This document shows, in pieces, positions 22,431-33,648 of a stretch of 64,000 bases of DNA (positions are counted from its first letter, which is position 1; each line of letters starts with the position of its first letter). A program made the position numbers and the translations under genes. The DNA is from Uloborus plumipes (taxonomy: Eukaryota > Arthropoda > Arachnida > Araneae > Uloboridae): contig JAXGGA010001110.1 in NCBI GenBank assembly GCA_038373865.1, positions 104,956 through 168,955 of the forward strand, read 5' to 3'. The notes under the pieces were generated by a model. The model was not told the origin of the DNA, ran no database searches, and worked only from the letters and a program-made list of their open reading frames with translations.

Positions 22431-23219
22431 TTATTTTTATTACTATTAAAAGGGCATCTGTGTTCACTACCGCAGCTTGAATAGAATCCCTCTCCGAGAG
22501 AGAGACGTAACCAACCAGAATTTTTTGTAGATTAGAAGGCAGGTTCTGTCCTAACAGCCCTTAAATGTTACTTACAAATGTTACCACACTAGGATTAGCT
22601 TAAATATGTGTCCCGTTATTTAAATACTGGTTTTCTGCTCTTTTACAATTATTTATTGTGTACAATTATTATATTGCTAAGTGAACTGTTGATTTTTTTT
22701 TCCATTAAAAGAAAAAAAAACTTGATTCGCTACCGGTACACAAAGTTCTTTAGTCCAACTTTGCTGCAGTAAATAAACACTCTTTGAACTCTAGAACGTT
22801 AGATAATTTGTTTGAATTTTAGATTATCTATGAGTGTGCAAGAGCGGGAATGTATTGAATAACTCTTTTTAAAACATACGAACTTAGATCCAAGCCTTTT
22901 TTTTTTTTTTCATTCTAATCTCTTTCCAAAAGTTATTTCATGTTCACAATATCAACTACAATAATATTGCTCCACGTTGTAAAATGATAAGATATTAAGC
23001 TTTCTTAAATTTAGGGCTTGCCCTTAATAGATAAAGTGCTAATAGTTGTTGTCAAGTATCCGTTTTATATATTTTCTTATTTTTAATCTATTTATGTTGT
23101 TGATATAATAATGACTCACTTAAAAATTTATATATTTCCTTTTTATGAGTGTTAACCCTTTTATTGTTATGAGTAAGTTAAAAATCAGTGAAAGATTGGC
23201 GTGGTTAATGGAATGTTTA
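22431..23219. other. AT-rich stretch without supported features
   Basis: T-runs are present, for example near 22899-22911. No coding or repeat structure is recognised. Confidence 0.55.
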
Positions 23220-23459
23220 ATCTGCTTCTCTATCTCTTAACCATAGTATTTCAGCTTTATATCCTGAAAAAACAGTTTCCCATATTAATAGAATTTTTCC
23301 GCAAAACGAGAATGAAAAAAAAAGTATTTAAGTCTGCCTCTTTTTTTTAGCTATTGTGTACAAGCATCGTTTTTTACCTATAATTTTAATTATTCGCGGT
23401 ATTCGCTTATCCCACAATTATCATGCCACTCTATTCCGCAGATAATCGGAAGTAAACTG
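23220..23459 (+). mobile_element. pogo/Tigger-like element, right end
   Basis: The segment ending CCGCAGATAATCGGAAGTAA-ACTG before TA (about 23460) matches the right end of the element at 47340-48080 (CCACGGATAATCG ... TTTACTG). Upstream both share TTTTT-AGCTAT and GGTATTC(G/A)CTTATCC in the same order. The left end of this copy could not be located, so the start is approximate. Confidence 0.6.
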
Positions 23460-23663
23460 TATTTAGATATATTACTTTCAGTATAAAGTGTTGATAAAAA
23501 TGAATAATTTAATGTAATAAATAGTTCCTCAAAATTGGAAATTTTGTCGGTGATTGGTTTTTGAAATAAATTATTTAATTCACAAGTTCAAAATTTTAAG
23601 CTTTCTCTCTTCTGTTGCCTAGATATAAAAACATCTAAATTCTTTCAGCAGTTTACGGTTTAG

Positions 23664-23897
23664 CCCTTTCGCTACCACCGGGACATATGTCCCTCAGGCA
23701 GTTTCAACTGACCCTATGGGCCAAATATGCTTTTTAGAATTGTGAATGCATGTCCTGCTGGTATTCCTTGATGTCATTGACAATTCTGTGTAATTCTCTT
23801 CCTTGTTCGGAATTTTATCGATATTTGCATTGTAACTGATGTATTTAAGTAATTATTTCATTTTTTTTCTCACAAAAAAAAAAAGGTAGTGAAAGGG
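23664..23897. mobile_element. piggyBac-like MITE (TTAA-type)
   Basis: The 234-bp element has termini CCCTTTCGCTACC and GGTAGTGAAAGGG, exact in 12 of 13 positions as inverted repeats. It is flanked by TTAG and TTGA, each one base from the TTAA that piggyBac elements duplicate. A GGGACATATGTCCC palindrome lies just inside the left end. It has no coding capacity. Confidence 0.8.
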
Positions 23898-24490
23898 TTG
23901 AATCTTTTAAAAGGAGTAAATTAGATTTGGACCTAAAATACAATTATTCCACCTTCTTTATCTAACTTTGTGAATAACTTTAGTTTTATGACGCTTGCTT
24001 TGCTTGCCATTTAAGGAATGCGGTATGAAATGTTTTATTCTAGAAAGGGAAATGCTCCCTTTTTCATTCAAATGTTCAAAACCCTTGATATGTTTGATTG
24101 AAGTTTAACGTACTGTTCGAAAATGTTGTCCATTAGTGGTTTTGTGATGTGTGAATGATCTGGTAGTGAAATGTTAGCTTTAAACAAAAGGATGCGGTGT
24201 AACTTTTCCTGGAAGTGTCAGAATATGTGGGTACTTCCGATATTTAGTTTGGAAATGGTGTTTTTCAAATCATATATTCATAAATTTACTGCATTTGAAA
24301 AATATATTTTTAATTTTGCGAGGTGCTATTTTTCAAAATTATTCTCATTTTTATAATGATTTCCTGTTGAAGTATGGAAATAAAGGAAACTTTTTTACTT
24401 TGTCGTGCTTATAAGTAAAATTTAATATCTGCACTACAGCATAAAGTTGCAAAATAAGCAAAATTTTAATGTGAAGTGTAAGCTTGATCC

Positions 24491-24493
<3 letters not shown>
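23898..24493. other. AT-rich stretch without supported features
   Basis: A 61-codon open frame at 24171-24356 has no recognisable motif and is AT-driven. Nothing else can be supported here. Confidence 0.5.
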
Positions 24494-24534
<41 letters not shown>

Positions 24535-24620
24535 GAAACTTATTTTACTGTTTTTTACTTGTAATCGATAGATTACTGTATTCCTAGGGTCAAATGAACT
24601 AAAATGTTTAGTCTAAAATT

Positions 24621-24656
<36 letters not shown>
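24494..24656. repeat. facing A39 and T33 homopolymers
   Basis: An uninterrupted run of 39 A (24494-24532) and a run of 33 T (24624-24656) are separated by about 91 bp of ordinary sequence. They could be the poly(A) tails of two retroposons inserted tail to tail, but no retroposon body is recognised on either side. Slippage-grown runs are an alternative. The lengths may also be affected by sequencing error. Confidence 0.7.
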
Positions 24657-24661
<5 letters not shown>

Positions 24662-25272
24662 GTTTGGAAATCTACTTACGTCGGGTTGGCTAAGTTTGGA
24701 AAACCTTATGTTGTTGCGTTTTGAAAGTTTGTATTTTAACAGTCCGTGACTTTCTTAAATTTTCAGAAATACAAAATCATTGACTCAAGGAATTTTTGCA
24801 CTGTCAGCACCATTAATGGACTTAACTCATCGAACCACCCATTCAGTTTTCTTCACTCAGTTGGTTCGTGGTTCGTATATTGATCTGAATTTTGGTGGTT
24901 CTTTTTGCGCAAGCACACACAAATCGCTCTTTCCCCTCTCCACAACCCCGCAACCGAATTTATTTTTCAGTCCCCCCCCCCCCCCCAGCTCCATCCTACC
25001 GATCTTGCACCGCTGAAGCTGAAGCCGTCCCGCTGTCTGGCAGCAATGCGAAAAAGGAAGCAGCGTTGACGAACGTTAAGCGAACAATAGCTAGACTTTG
25101 AGCATTAGTGGTGTAGATGTTTTATCTTCGCTGCTTGGCTGGGGGAAGTGCCATTTTAGGTCACAATGTGAACAAAATTAACGCGATTTTGCGGAGGTTC
25201 ATCAGGGTTGCTCTCAAAAATGACAGACTCCGACTCGGGGAATTTCAGAGCCTTCGACTCGGACTCCTTCAT

Positions 25273-26548
25273 CGGGGCGGATCTAGACGTTTTTGTAAGG
25301 GGGTCAAGTTTCAGTGGGCAGCACTATACTTTTTTTTTCTCTCAATTCAGGGGTGCCCACAGGGGGGGGGGGATTATGGCGCAAGTTGCGCCATCAAAAT
25401 TTTTGGGGGGGATTTTTTAAAACTAATTTATTTATTTTATTTATTTATTTTTTTTTCATTATTAATTATTTTTTTTAATTTAAATTATTTTTGGATATTT
25501 TAATAAAAATTATACATTAATTAATTTTTTTTAATTTAAAGCATTTCTTTCATTTCCCTATTATTATTTATTTATTTACTTACTTATTTTGTGTGTGCGT
25601 GTGTGTGAGTCTGAAAGGGAAGAAATGCGATTCTATTCTGTGCATACTTCGAACTTTTAAAAAACTAATAATATACAAAACAAGTAATAGTTATAATTTA
25701 AAAAAATAAATAATATTTAAAAATAAATGAATAAATAATATTTAAAAATAAATAAATAAATAATATTTAAAAAATAAATAAAATAAAAAAGAGGGGTAAA
25801 AATAAAAATAAAAAGCACAAGAGGGTTGTGAAAATTTTTTGGGGGGGGGGGGGGGGAATTTGCGCCATGGAGCTTGGGGGGGGGGATGGGCACCCCTGTC
25901 TCAATTTATTAGTAACTTGAAAGGAAAACAATGCTACACAATTTATTAATTGCATAGCATGCAATCATTATCGAAATTACATAATGGTTCGAATAAATAT
26001 TTTTATATTTCTGTGAAAAGAAACGTTTTGTTTCGATGAAAGCAGGAAAGCATTGTTATATGAAAATATGTATGCATAACAACGATTAAAAAAATTGCTA
26101 ACCATTGCAGGCTCGAGTTTTGGGGTTTCAAGAAATACCTTTTTCAATAGCGTGAGATATGAGCTTATGGATGTCGAGAAGGTTTCATAAAAGATGAATT
26201 TTCCCCACCTGGTGGGAGTGAATGAAAGCGCAAAGTAACAAGCCAGACATATAGCCCATAGCCGCCTTTTTGTGAATAAAAAATAAATATATTATTGAAA
26301 TAACTAACACCGGAGAAACATTAATCACTTGTACCGATTTTTCTTAAATTTAGTTTGAATTTTAATTTTAAAAACACTAATCAATTTTTAATTTTTCTTT
26401 GCTGAAACTTTCTGTTCGATAGTTTTTGATTTCAAATTTGAGCGTTTTTACCCTGGCTCCATTTTTTTTTACCCTGGCAGAAGATTGCTTCTTCTCACGG
26501 GGGGGGGGGGGGGCAGGAGAGGGGGTCAACCCCTTGAATCTGCCCTTG
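25273..26548. mobile_element. hAT-like element with perfect 8-bp TSD
   Basis: The 1276-bp element starts CGGGGCGGATCTAGACG and ends GTCAACCCCTTGAATCTGCC-CTTG, the inverted form of the CAAGGGCGGATCCAG type terminus that also occurs at 52719. The octamer TCCTTCAT is present exactly at 25265-25272 and 26549-26556. About 551 bp of its length is a second hAT element (25348-25898). A 17-bp G-run lies close to the right end (about 26500-26514). Confidence 0.88.
25348..25898. mobile_element. hAT-like MITE nested in 25273-26548, perfect TSD
   Basis: The 551-bp element starts CAGGGGTGCCCACAGGGG and ends GATGGGCACCCCTG. The subterminal TTATGGCGCAAGTTGCGCCA and TTTGCGCCATGGAGCTTGG segments are also mirrored. 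It is flanked by the exact octamer TCTCAATT at 25340-25347 and 25899-25906. The core is built of TTTA/TAAA-type repeats that are T-rich on the left and A-rich on the right, so the whole element can fold back. Long G-runs sit inside both termini (about 25362-25371 and 25839-25855). Confidence 0.92.
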
Positions 26549-26690
26549 TCCTTCATCCGTAAAAACGCATCACTCCGACTCCACTGCACTACATACCCCA
26601 AAATCAGCTCTACTCCACGATCAGACTCGAACTTTGCAGCTCTGGTTGTAACAACCACTGAGATACCAAGACAAAGGCCCCTTAAGTCCT

Positions 26691-29398
26691 CTTGGGTATC
26701 TCCACGAAGCCCCCCTCCCCCGAGAAAAAAAAGAACTATTCCAATTGTTTTTTTCCCCCAATTCTAAAAAAAAAAATAATGGAACGAACTAATCGAGCAT
26801 TGATCCTAGACGTTTAACCCTCCGTTATAAAAACTCTAACAAACTTTTAATCTTTGTTGATGCAAACTCTCCGCGCTCCCTAAAGTTGTATATAAACTTA
26901 CTATCAATTCAATTACTAAAATTAGTGGAACACATAATTATACTAAACAGTACTGTAAAAGAAAAATTTTAATCGGTGTATTCACACCGAAAACTTTTAA
27001 TCTTAGGAATTATTGTTTGACATTTTTCCAGCGCCATATTTGTATAATAACATTAAATCTTTCTTGCGAGTGGATTGAGTTAAATTTGTTTTAGTAAGTT
27101 GAAAAAATTCTGATATGCATCGGGAGGAGGACCAGTAAAATTTACATCTCTTAATAGTAAAACTTTTCCCAAAAAGCATTTGGAAGTCTTTTGGAGATTA
27201 GTGAAATATTTGAATTGTATGCACTCACAAGCATAATGTCACGCTTAGTTCATTCATTACTGCTTGGGTTGCGTTGCGGTTTATCCTCAGAAATAGCCTA
27301 ATACTTTTTTGAAATAAACCTAACAATGCAAAAATAATGATGCTGTAAATCATGATTTTCGCATCAACTGGTCAGCAGCACTTTAAATGAGTATAAAAAA
27401 ACATTTGCGTCTTTTAGAATAATATTTATTTGTACTTTGTATAAATAAGATTTAATTTGAAGCCTAAATGAGGCCGTCTGTACGAAAAGAGGTTAAAAAG
27501 AACACCATTTTAATAAAATCAAATTTGGCGGCAATAAGTGTTTGGTTAAATATAAGCATTATCTGAACTTGTTTGCTGTCTCTTCTGTATTTCTTAGCTG
27601 TGTAAAAGTTTGTAATTTTGTCTTTAAGTGCTGTCTTATTGGCAATATGTAACAGTTATCTTTCTTGCTTGTACTTATTATTTGCTGCTTTGACTGACAA
27701 CTTTGCGTATACATTACAGAGGCCGTTTGAAACGGCTTCATGTTTGAATTGAGCTGTAATGATAGCATTTATGTTTTGGGCGGGAAATCGTTAAAAGAAA
27801 GTTCTCTCACGATTTTCTGTTTTAGTAGGTCGACTTGATTGCTTTATTTTCCAACACCGAAATTAGGCAATTGGGTATGTAGTTCTGATATTAGAAGATG
27901 AAAGGGATTCTGTGCAAATTGTTCTCTGTATAACAATGCATTCTTTGTAGTAAATATAATGGGTTTCTTTTATCTTCCTCAAAGATTTCGTGTGCTACGA
28001 TGCTGCTGTTACTAGTTATGTAAACGAGCTTCAGTTATTCTCTTTGCTTCTTCCTACGTTTGGAAGGTTTTAATCTCTTAAATCTGAATAAGTTTTCAGT
28101 TTTTTACAGGCATATTTATTAGTTCATTTAAATCGATTGTTAAATATTTTTCTTTCATATATATATATAAAACTTTGCTGTTCGTATTATAAAATACATA
28201 GCAACGGTAATGTACGTTGCGATTATTTCGGTCAATCCACTATTTAAACTGATATTGCTCACGTTGCGTCTTGTTGCACATCGAGTCGTTAACTGTATGG
28301 AAGTTATTTCCTTCAGGATTATGGTACATATAAGTAAGTTATTTTTTTTTTATTTATTTTATACATTAACAATACAAATCATTTATAATTGTTTCCAACC
28401 TGCCCCCCCCCCCCTATGTTATTGAGACATCAAAAGACAAAAAAACATTCACAATTGTTTAAAAAATGCACTATAATTTTATTTTGAAAACATCGCGAAT
28501 GAAAAAGATCGATTGAAACTATCGCATTCAAGCTGTCATGCTCCAACTTTTATTCAAGATTACCTTTTAAGTGAAGAATGACTGTAAGTAATGCTGTTAA
28601 TTATTTAATTTATTTTTGAGTGGCATAATAATTTTGCTTGTGACAGTTAAATTTCAATCTTTTCAACAAAGACTGCTTTAATTTGTGGGACTGTAAAACC
28701 CTCTTATTTAACTTTGTCTGTGCTAAGTTCTGGAATTAGTTCCTGAGATGCAATAAAGACACTTATTCCCTATCCAAAACTTTTATAAATATTTTCATGA
28801 GCAGTGTTTGATGTTGGGAAAAAGACACATTCCGGATTCACAAATGGCTCATGTGCTGTGCTTTTAGTGCTATGAATGGAGTTTTCTTCTTGGGGGGTCA
28901 CAGCTCAAATGCCGCTACAAAATAATCACAAATTGTGCCTGGTAAAAAAAATAATAATTACCCTCTCCCCCCATGTCCAAAAAAAAAAAAAAAATATCTC
29001 ACTTCACTTTTTCTCCTTCCCTACCCTTGCCATACGTTTCGCTGTTTTTCATTAAGCAGAATATATGAAGGGTCAGGGGCATGGGTGCAAGTTTAGTGAT
29101 GTGTTCAAGACGGAAAATATTTTGAGCCGCCCCCCCCCCCCATGCTACTTGGATATTTTTTTTGTTGCAATTTTTGAATATTTGTGCTTTATTTGATTAT
29201 TATAATTATTTTTTTTGTACCAATGTGAGCCTTTTTTTTAGGTGAAGCATTTCATGCATTTTGCTATGTGTGTAGCAAAGGTCCTTCGCGCTACATCGTG
29301 GCTCCGAAAACGTAAAATTGAATGAATGTCAATAATATGAACGGGAGATGGCTCCGGGGGCTCCCCCGGAGTTTTTGAAAACAAAAAAATCCTAACTG
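26691..29398. other. AT-rich stretch without genes
   Basis: C-runs lie at about 28402-28412 and 29130-29140, (AT)n near 28160-28169, and an A-run at 28979-28994. A nearly perfect 20-bp palindrome CTCCGGGGGCTCCCCCGGAG lies at about 29352-29371. Scattered open frames (for example 27559-27768 minus) show no domain. Confidence 0.55.
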
Positions 29399-30263
29399 CC
29401 GTATATACTCGCGTATAAGTCGAGAAATTTTATCCAAAAAATGAAGTATAAAGTTAAGGGGTCGACTTATACGCGGGACAGAATTTCTGAAAATTTTTCC
29501 CGAATAACTCTTGGAAAAAAACACCCAAAAACGATAAGATTTTTCCGATTCAGTCTAACCATTTTAAACAGAGGCTAAAGAAGTAAATACTCATACATTC
29601 TACTGTAATAAAGAATAAATAATTACAATAAACGGACTGACGGCGCGAAAATTGCGGGAATTGCCGTATTCGCGAATTTTCCGATTGATGGTGTTTATAT
29701 TTTTAAAACAAAATATGATACGGCTAAATCGCAAAATTTTATTGGTAATAATGCAAAAAAAAAAGCAACAGATAGTAAAAATTGCAACCGCAAAATCGAA
29801 CCCTTACAAAAACCGCGATTGTAAAATCGAATCCTTTACAAAAACCGCGATCTCAAAAACGAACCCTTTTTATGAAAAAGAATAACAATCATGCTATTTT
29901 CAACACAAGAATGCTCACTGAATTTCGTTTTCCTTCTTTTTAAATTTTTTTTTTTTTTTTTTTTCAAAAAATCACGGGGAAACGTTCCCAGATTGGTCCC
30001 GATGTACAAAATCGCGATCGCAAAAATGAACCCTTTTTTGTGAAAAAGAATAACAATTGGGCTGTTTTTAACACAAGAATGTTCAGTGCATTTCATTTTC
30101 CTTCTTTTCAAAATGTTTTTTTTTCAAAAATCGCGACAAAACGTTCCCGATCGTTTCAAAAAGTGGTCTCAACTTATACGCGGGTTTTCGATTTTTCCCG
30201 ATTTTCCTTCAAAAAGTAATGGGCTCGACTTACACGTGAGATCGACCTATACGCGTGTGTCGG
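29399..30263. mobile_element. unclassified DNA element with CCGTATATACTCGCGTATAA termini
   Basis: The left end CCGTATATACTCGCGTATAA-GTCGAG is mirrored on the right by CGACCTATACGCGTGTGTCGG. Further copies of the ACTTATACGCGGG word occur inside both ends (about 29465 and 30170). The interior holds a tandem duplication of about 170 bp (copies near 29835-29990 and 30005-30160), each with CCGCGAT-CAAAAA-GAACCC, GAAAAAGAATAACAAT, ACACAAGAATG-TCA-TG and a T-run followed by CAAAAA-TC-CG. TSD is unclear. Open frames here are repeat translations. Confidence 0.65.
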
Positions 30264-30437
30264 TACGCGATTGTCGGCCATTTTGGTAATGTAAAGGACA
30301 GGAATGGGGTTCAGAGGCTTCTTTGGAGACTGTCGATTCCAAAAGCGAAATTCAGACTATCGCAAAAAAATATTAGAAAGAAGAGGGTTGAGGATTCTCG
30401 GAATTATTTTGGAATTGAAGCTCCAAAAGTTGAAATC

Positions 30438-30762
30438 TGCACTGTTAAAAATTTTCCTGAAATTTTACGGTAAAAGTTACTGCCATCCATGTTGCCAGTA
30501 ACTTTTACCGTAAAAACTTTTTTCACTAAAATTTTCCGGCAGAGAAAACGAGAGTTAAAAAGCGCAAGATGCGAACGATAAGGACTGAACCCAAGACCCA
30601 ATTTTTACACTGCTTTCTCATCCACTATACCAGATGAGACACAACAAGTGAGCGTAAATAGGGTATCATATGCCTCGCACCAGTCATGTGGTGATCAATT
30701 GGTGCTGTAATCGCAATTTTTTTGTCGGTACAATTTTCTGTAAAATTTTTCTACATTGTATG
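30438..30762. mobile_element. MITE-like element with hairpin and tRNA-like segment
   Basis: The left end CACTGTTAAAAATTTTCCTG and the right end (reverse complement ACAATGTAGAAAAATTTTAC) resemble each other. Just inside the left end is a perfect 20-bp hairpin: TTTTACGGTAAAAGTTACTG (30463-30482), a 13-nt loop, and its exact complement (30496-30515). The element also contains a tRNA-like segment (30575-30645). Exact ends and TSD are uncertain. Confidence 0.5.
30575..30645 (-). ncRNA. tRNA-like segment (SINE-type Pol III promoter remnant)
   Basis: On the minus strand TGGTATAGTGGAT (about 30632-30620) matches an A box as in tRNA-Asp/Gly D arms, and GGGTTCAGTCC (30592-30582) matches a B box, 29 nt apart. 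No complete acceptor or anticodon stem can be drawn, so it is not a functional tRNA. It more likely reflects a tRNA-derived SINE head captured in, or adjacent to, the surrounding repeat. Confidence 0.45.
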
Positions 30763-31692
30763 AACGCTACGTTTAACCCACACCCATTTTTAAAAACTCT
30801 TTAAAACTTCGGAAGCGAAAATTTACGGGCTTTCTATGAAAAGAGCAGTGTTTTTTCAAACATACTATTTTTTCGTTTCTTTCCTTCTCCCAGCCCTTTG
30901 TTTTGGTCAATTTTTAACAGTAACATGTTAAAAATGCAGGAGCAGTTGCCCATCGTTATTTCAAATCGGCTGTAGATTTAACCCAAAATCTGATTTTTGT
31001 TGCTTCTTCAAAGTCATGTGCTCTGCTCCTGTTGCGTAGACAGACATTTCATCTTCCCGTCAGCTAACACACGGGGCTCCTGCAGATGATGTCACTTAGT
31101 CACCGCGCATTCCACTTCAGACATTTCAGTAAACACATGGTTTTCATTTATTTGCGTGTTAAGCTGAGGGGGGGGGGCACAAATGAATAACGATACGAGA
31201 AAAGATGATCGAATATTGCGACAAAAGATAATAAATTTTCAAATGGAGACAGAGGAAGCTTAATTAAAAACAGAAAATAGTGAGCAACTCCAGGTCTACA
31301 TCAATCAGGTTCAGTTATAGTACGGTAGTAACAGCATAGCTACTTGAAAGAAGTTTCACTGCGCTGCTTGATGCTGAAAGCCACGCCTCCAAAACTGATT
31401 CACGGCAGCACGTTGCATAACAAAACAAAAACTGTGGAAAGTTCAGAGTTCGCGAGATTCGGCAAGGGAAAATATAAATCAAATATATTTACAGCATTGA
31501 TGTTAAATGCGTGGATGGATAGGGATAATGATTGCAACAAATGAATTTGATTTTTTTTAAACATTGAGAAAACAAATTTCTTATGAATTAAAAACTGAAG
31601 GAAGTCATTAAATTTCCTTTCCGTCCCGAGCTCTGTCTCGCCAATTTCGTCAAGACGGAAATCCGTCTTGAGACGGAAGGTCTTGCATCCAT

Positions 31693-31933
31693 GGTCAGGG
31701 GGAAAAACCACGGTAGTCCACTTTTTGTTGAATTTAAACTGATGCTACCACCTGTTAGAAAAATAAGTGTAATTTCGTTTAGTATATGCAATATTCGTGA
31801 AAAAACACTGTAGTCCATGTATTATTGTCATTTTAGAACAAGTATACTGGGGAAGTTTATGAGTTCGTAAAGTTTAAATTTCGTTTTTCTCAAAATGAAT
31901 CAAATGTGACTACCGTGGTTTTTCCCCCTGACC
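31693..31933. mobile_element. MITE with perfect 26-bp terminal inverted repeats
   Basis: The 241-bp element begins GGTCAGGGGGAAAAACCACG followed by GTAGTC, and ends with the exact 26-bp reverse complement at 31908-31933. The similarity continues inward more weakly (GAATTTAAACT against AGTTTAAATTTCG). I could not identify a convincing TSD, so the superfamily is open. The minus-strand frames 31400-31711 and 31588-31818 cross its left end and are not credible genes. Confidence 0.8.
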
Positions 31934-33648
31934 CTTCATACTGTTTACAAAAATGTGTGATGCTATACATCTTGTTCTTCCCTCCCCCTTGTTACAAACT
32001 GTCACAATTTCACGACTCCCCCCCCCCCAACCCCGCCACAAATTAAAAAAAAAAAATATTAAGCCAAAAATATTCAGTAAGCATATACATTCATATGAAG
32101 GACATTTTTCATCTTTTGTGTAATACATATGACCCACCGCTTTACCACGAGGTAGAAAAGAAATTCCTATTGGCGTAAAACTTTTACCGCATATAAATCA
32201 GAAAAGTTCAGCCCACACTACTCGATGGGATTCTGACCGTATTCGGGCACAGGAAACAATTACCGCAAGAATGTGTTGGATTTGAGCCATTGTTTGGAGT
32301 AGGTGCTCTAGATGTCAATTATCTCCAATTGGACGGATGTCATCTGTGAGACCAAGATGCTGCCGGGCAAGCCTTCGCCAAGGATGCTGGCCTTTTTTCT
32401 TCCTGCATTCATTCATAATTTTTTTCACTCGACTGGCATGAGTGCTACGAGTGATACTGACGCCTTCCATTAGGTTGTTAATAGGTTGTTCTATATAATA
32501 AGGCCTTTAATTTGTTGTCTTCTGTGAATTTTTCGCATTTGATTGGTTAGTGTCTCGTAAGATATAGTAGCTAATTACTTTTACTTTACCTGCTTTAAAT
32601 AATTTTGTTTTATATTGTATGCTGGGTAATCTTGCAAAATCTTATTTGTAGATAATTACACATTATTTGGCTGTGAAGTGTCCCACGTAACGTTATTTTT
32701 CGAAATGATTATATTTTTTCACTAACATGCAAATGTTAGTTCAAAATAACCAAAAATTTCGTTATCTGTATTTTTATAGTGAAAATAATTCCAAGATTTA
32801 ACGCTAAGATTGATTTTCATACCGGTAATGATGGAGGACTACATTGTTGTTCAAGGTAAAGATACTTCAAAATACTCCACACGACCCATTGACAGTAGAT
32901 ATTAAGGGTCTTCTTCCTTTTTCATAAAAATAAAATAATTTTTTTTAAACCTTCAATTCAAGGTGACGCGCTCTAACCGAAAGTTCAGATACTTTTTTTC
33001 TTTGTTAATTTAATACTCCAAAAATGTCAACATCTCACTGTCGTCTCTTCCACTCTGTTTGCCTTTTCCATTTTGCAAACTTTTATCACTCCTCCGACCT
33101 GATCAATTTTATTTCCAGAACAAACAACTCGAAGCTTGAGCTGTTTGCCTTATATGTCAATCATTTTCACTTGAAACATTTCGCCTGTATTATCTGCTGT
33201 GTTTATTTGATGTATGTGTGTTCTTGAGTGACGCATTAGCTCATGTTTCAAACTTTGGAACCATTCCTTTGTTATAGCAGTGGGTATGTTTTTATTCATT
33301 TTAGGTTTGGCTCACATTTGCATCGAACTTTGTGGATACGTATTTAGTTTCCGATATTGGGGTTGGCAGGAGAATTCTGGAAACTTTTCAAGGGATATGC
33401 TTTAACAAAGATATAGGTATATATATTTAATTAAAAACGTATATGAAAAATAAAATGCAATTTATGAAACGGGTGCTTACAGCCTTCCAAAAGCATTGGC
33501 GCATCTGCTGAAAGGCTACGGAGCATCCTCTCCAAAAAACTAAGACCCCTTATAACACCCCCCAAAGTTTCAGTAGCGTTTGAAACAAAGCGCTCACTCA
33601 TAAATGATGCCTCTGTTTTTATACAATGTTATTTATGAAATTTATATA
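31934..33648. other. AT-rich stretch, one GC-richer patch near 32210-32410
   Basis: A C-run lies at about 32020-32028. The patch 32210-32410 is richer in G+C and holds a few decayed open stretches on the minus strand. It might be old coding or retroposon sequence, but no domain is recognised. Nothing else is supported. Confidence 0.45.

Larger units (their letters stand above)
25215..26690 (-). mobile_element. tRNA-related SINE-like sequence, interrupted by a hAT element
   Basis: On the minus strand, TATCTCAGTGG (26665-26655) resembles an RNA polymerase III A box. AGTTCGAGTCT (26633-26623) resembles a B box; the spacing of about 21 nt is shorter than in a tRNA. The body continues with GGAGTCGGAGTGATG to 26557, is broken by the hAT element 25273-26548, and resumes at 25272 with related AGTCGGAGTC words down to about 25215. 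The rejoined sequence across the TSD reads smoothly. The 3' tail and its own TSD are not defined. Confidence 0.55.

Noticed and set aside
25117..25503. 128-codon plus-strand frame, the longest in the window
   Set aside because: It crosses the boundaries of two nested hAT-like elements and reads into TTTA repeats, so it cannot be an ancestral gene.
26600..26690. Functional tRNA gene on the minus strand
   Set aside because: A-box and B-box words exist, but the spacing is too short and no acceptor or anticodon stem can be formed; SINE-like origin is more likely.
26426..26767. 113-codon plus-strand frame
   Set aside because: It starts inside a hAT-like element, crosses the TSD at 26549-26556 and continues into the SINE-like sequence in antisense.
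31400..31711. 103-codon minus-strand frame
   Set aside because: It runs across the end of a MITE with perfect termini and lacks any motif.
32210..32410. Possible retrotransposon coding fragment on the minus strand
   Set aside because: Slightly higher GC and short open pieces were seen, but no reverse transcriptase or nuclease motif could be read in any frame.
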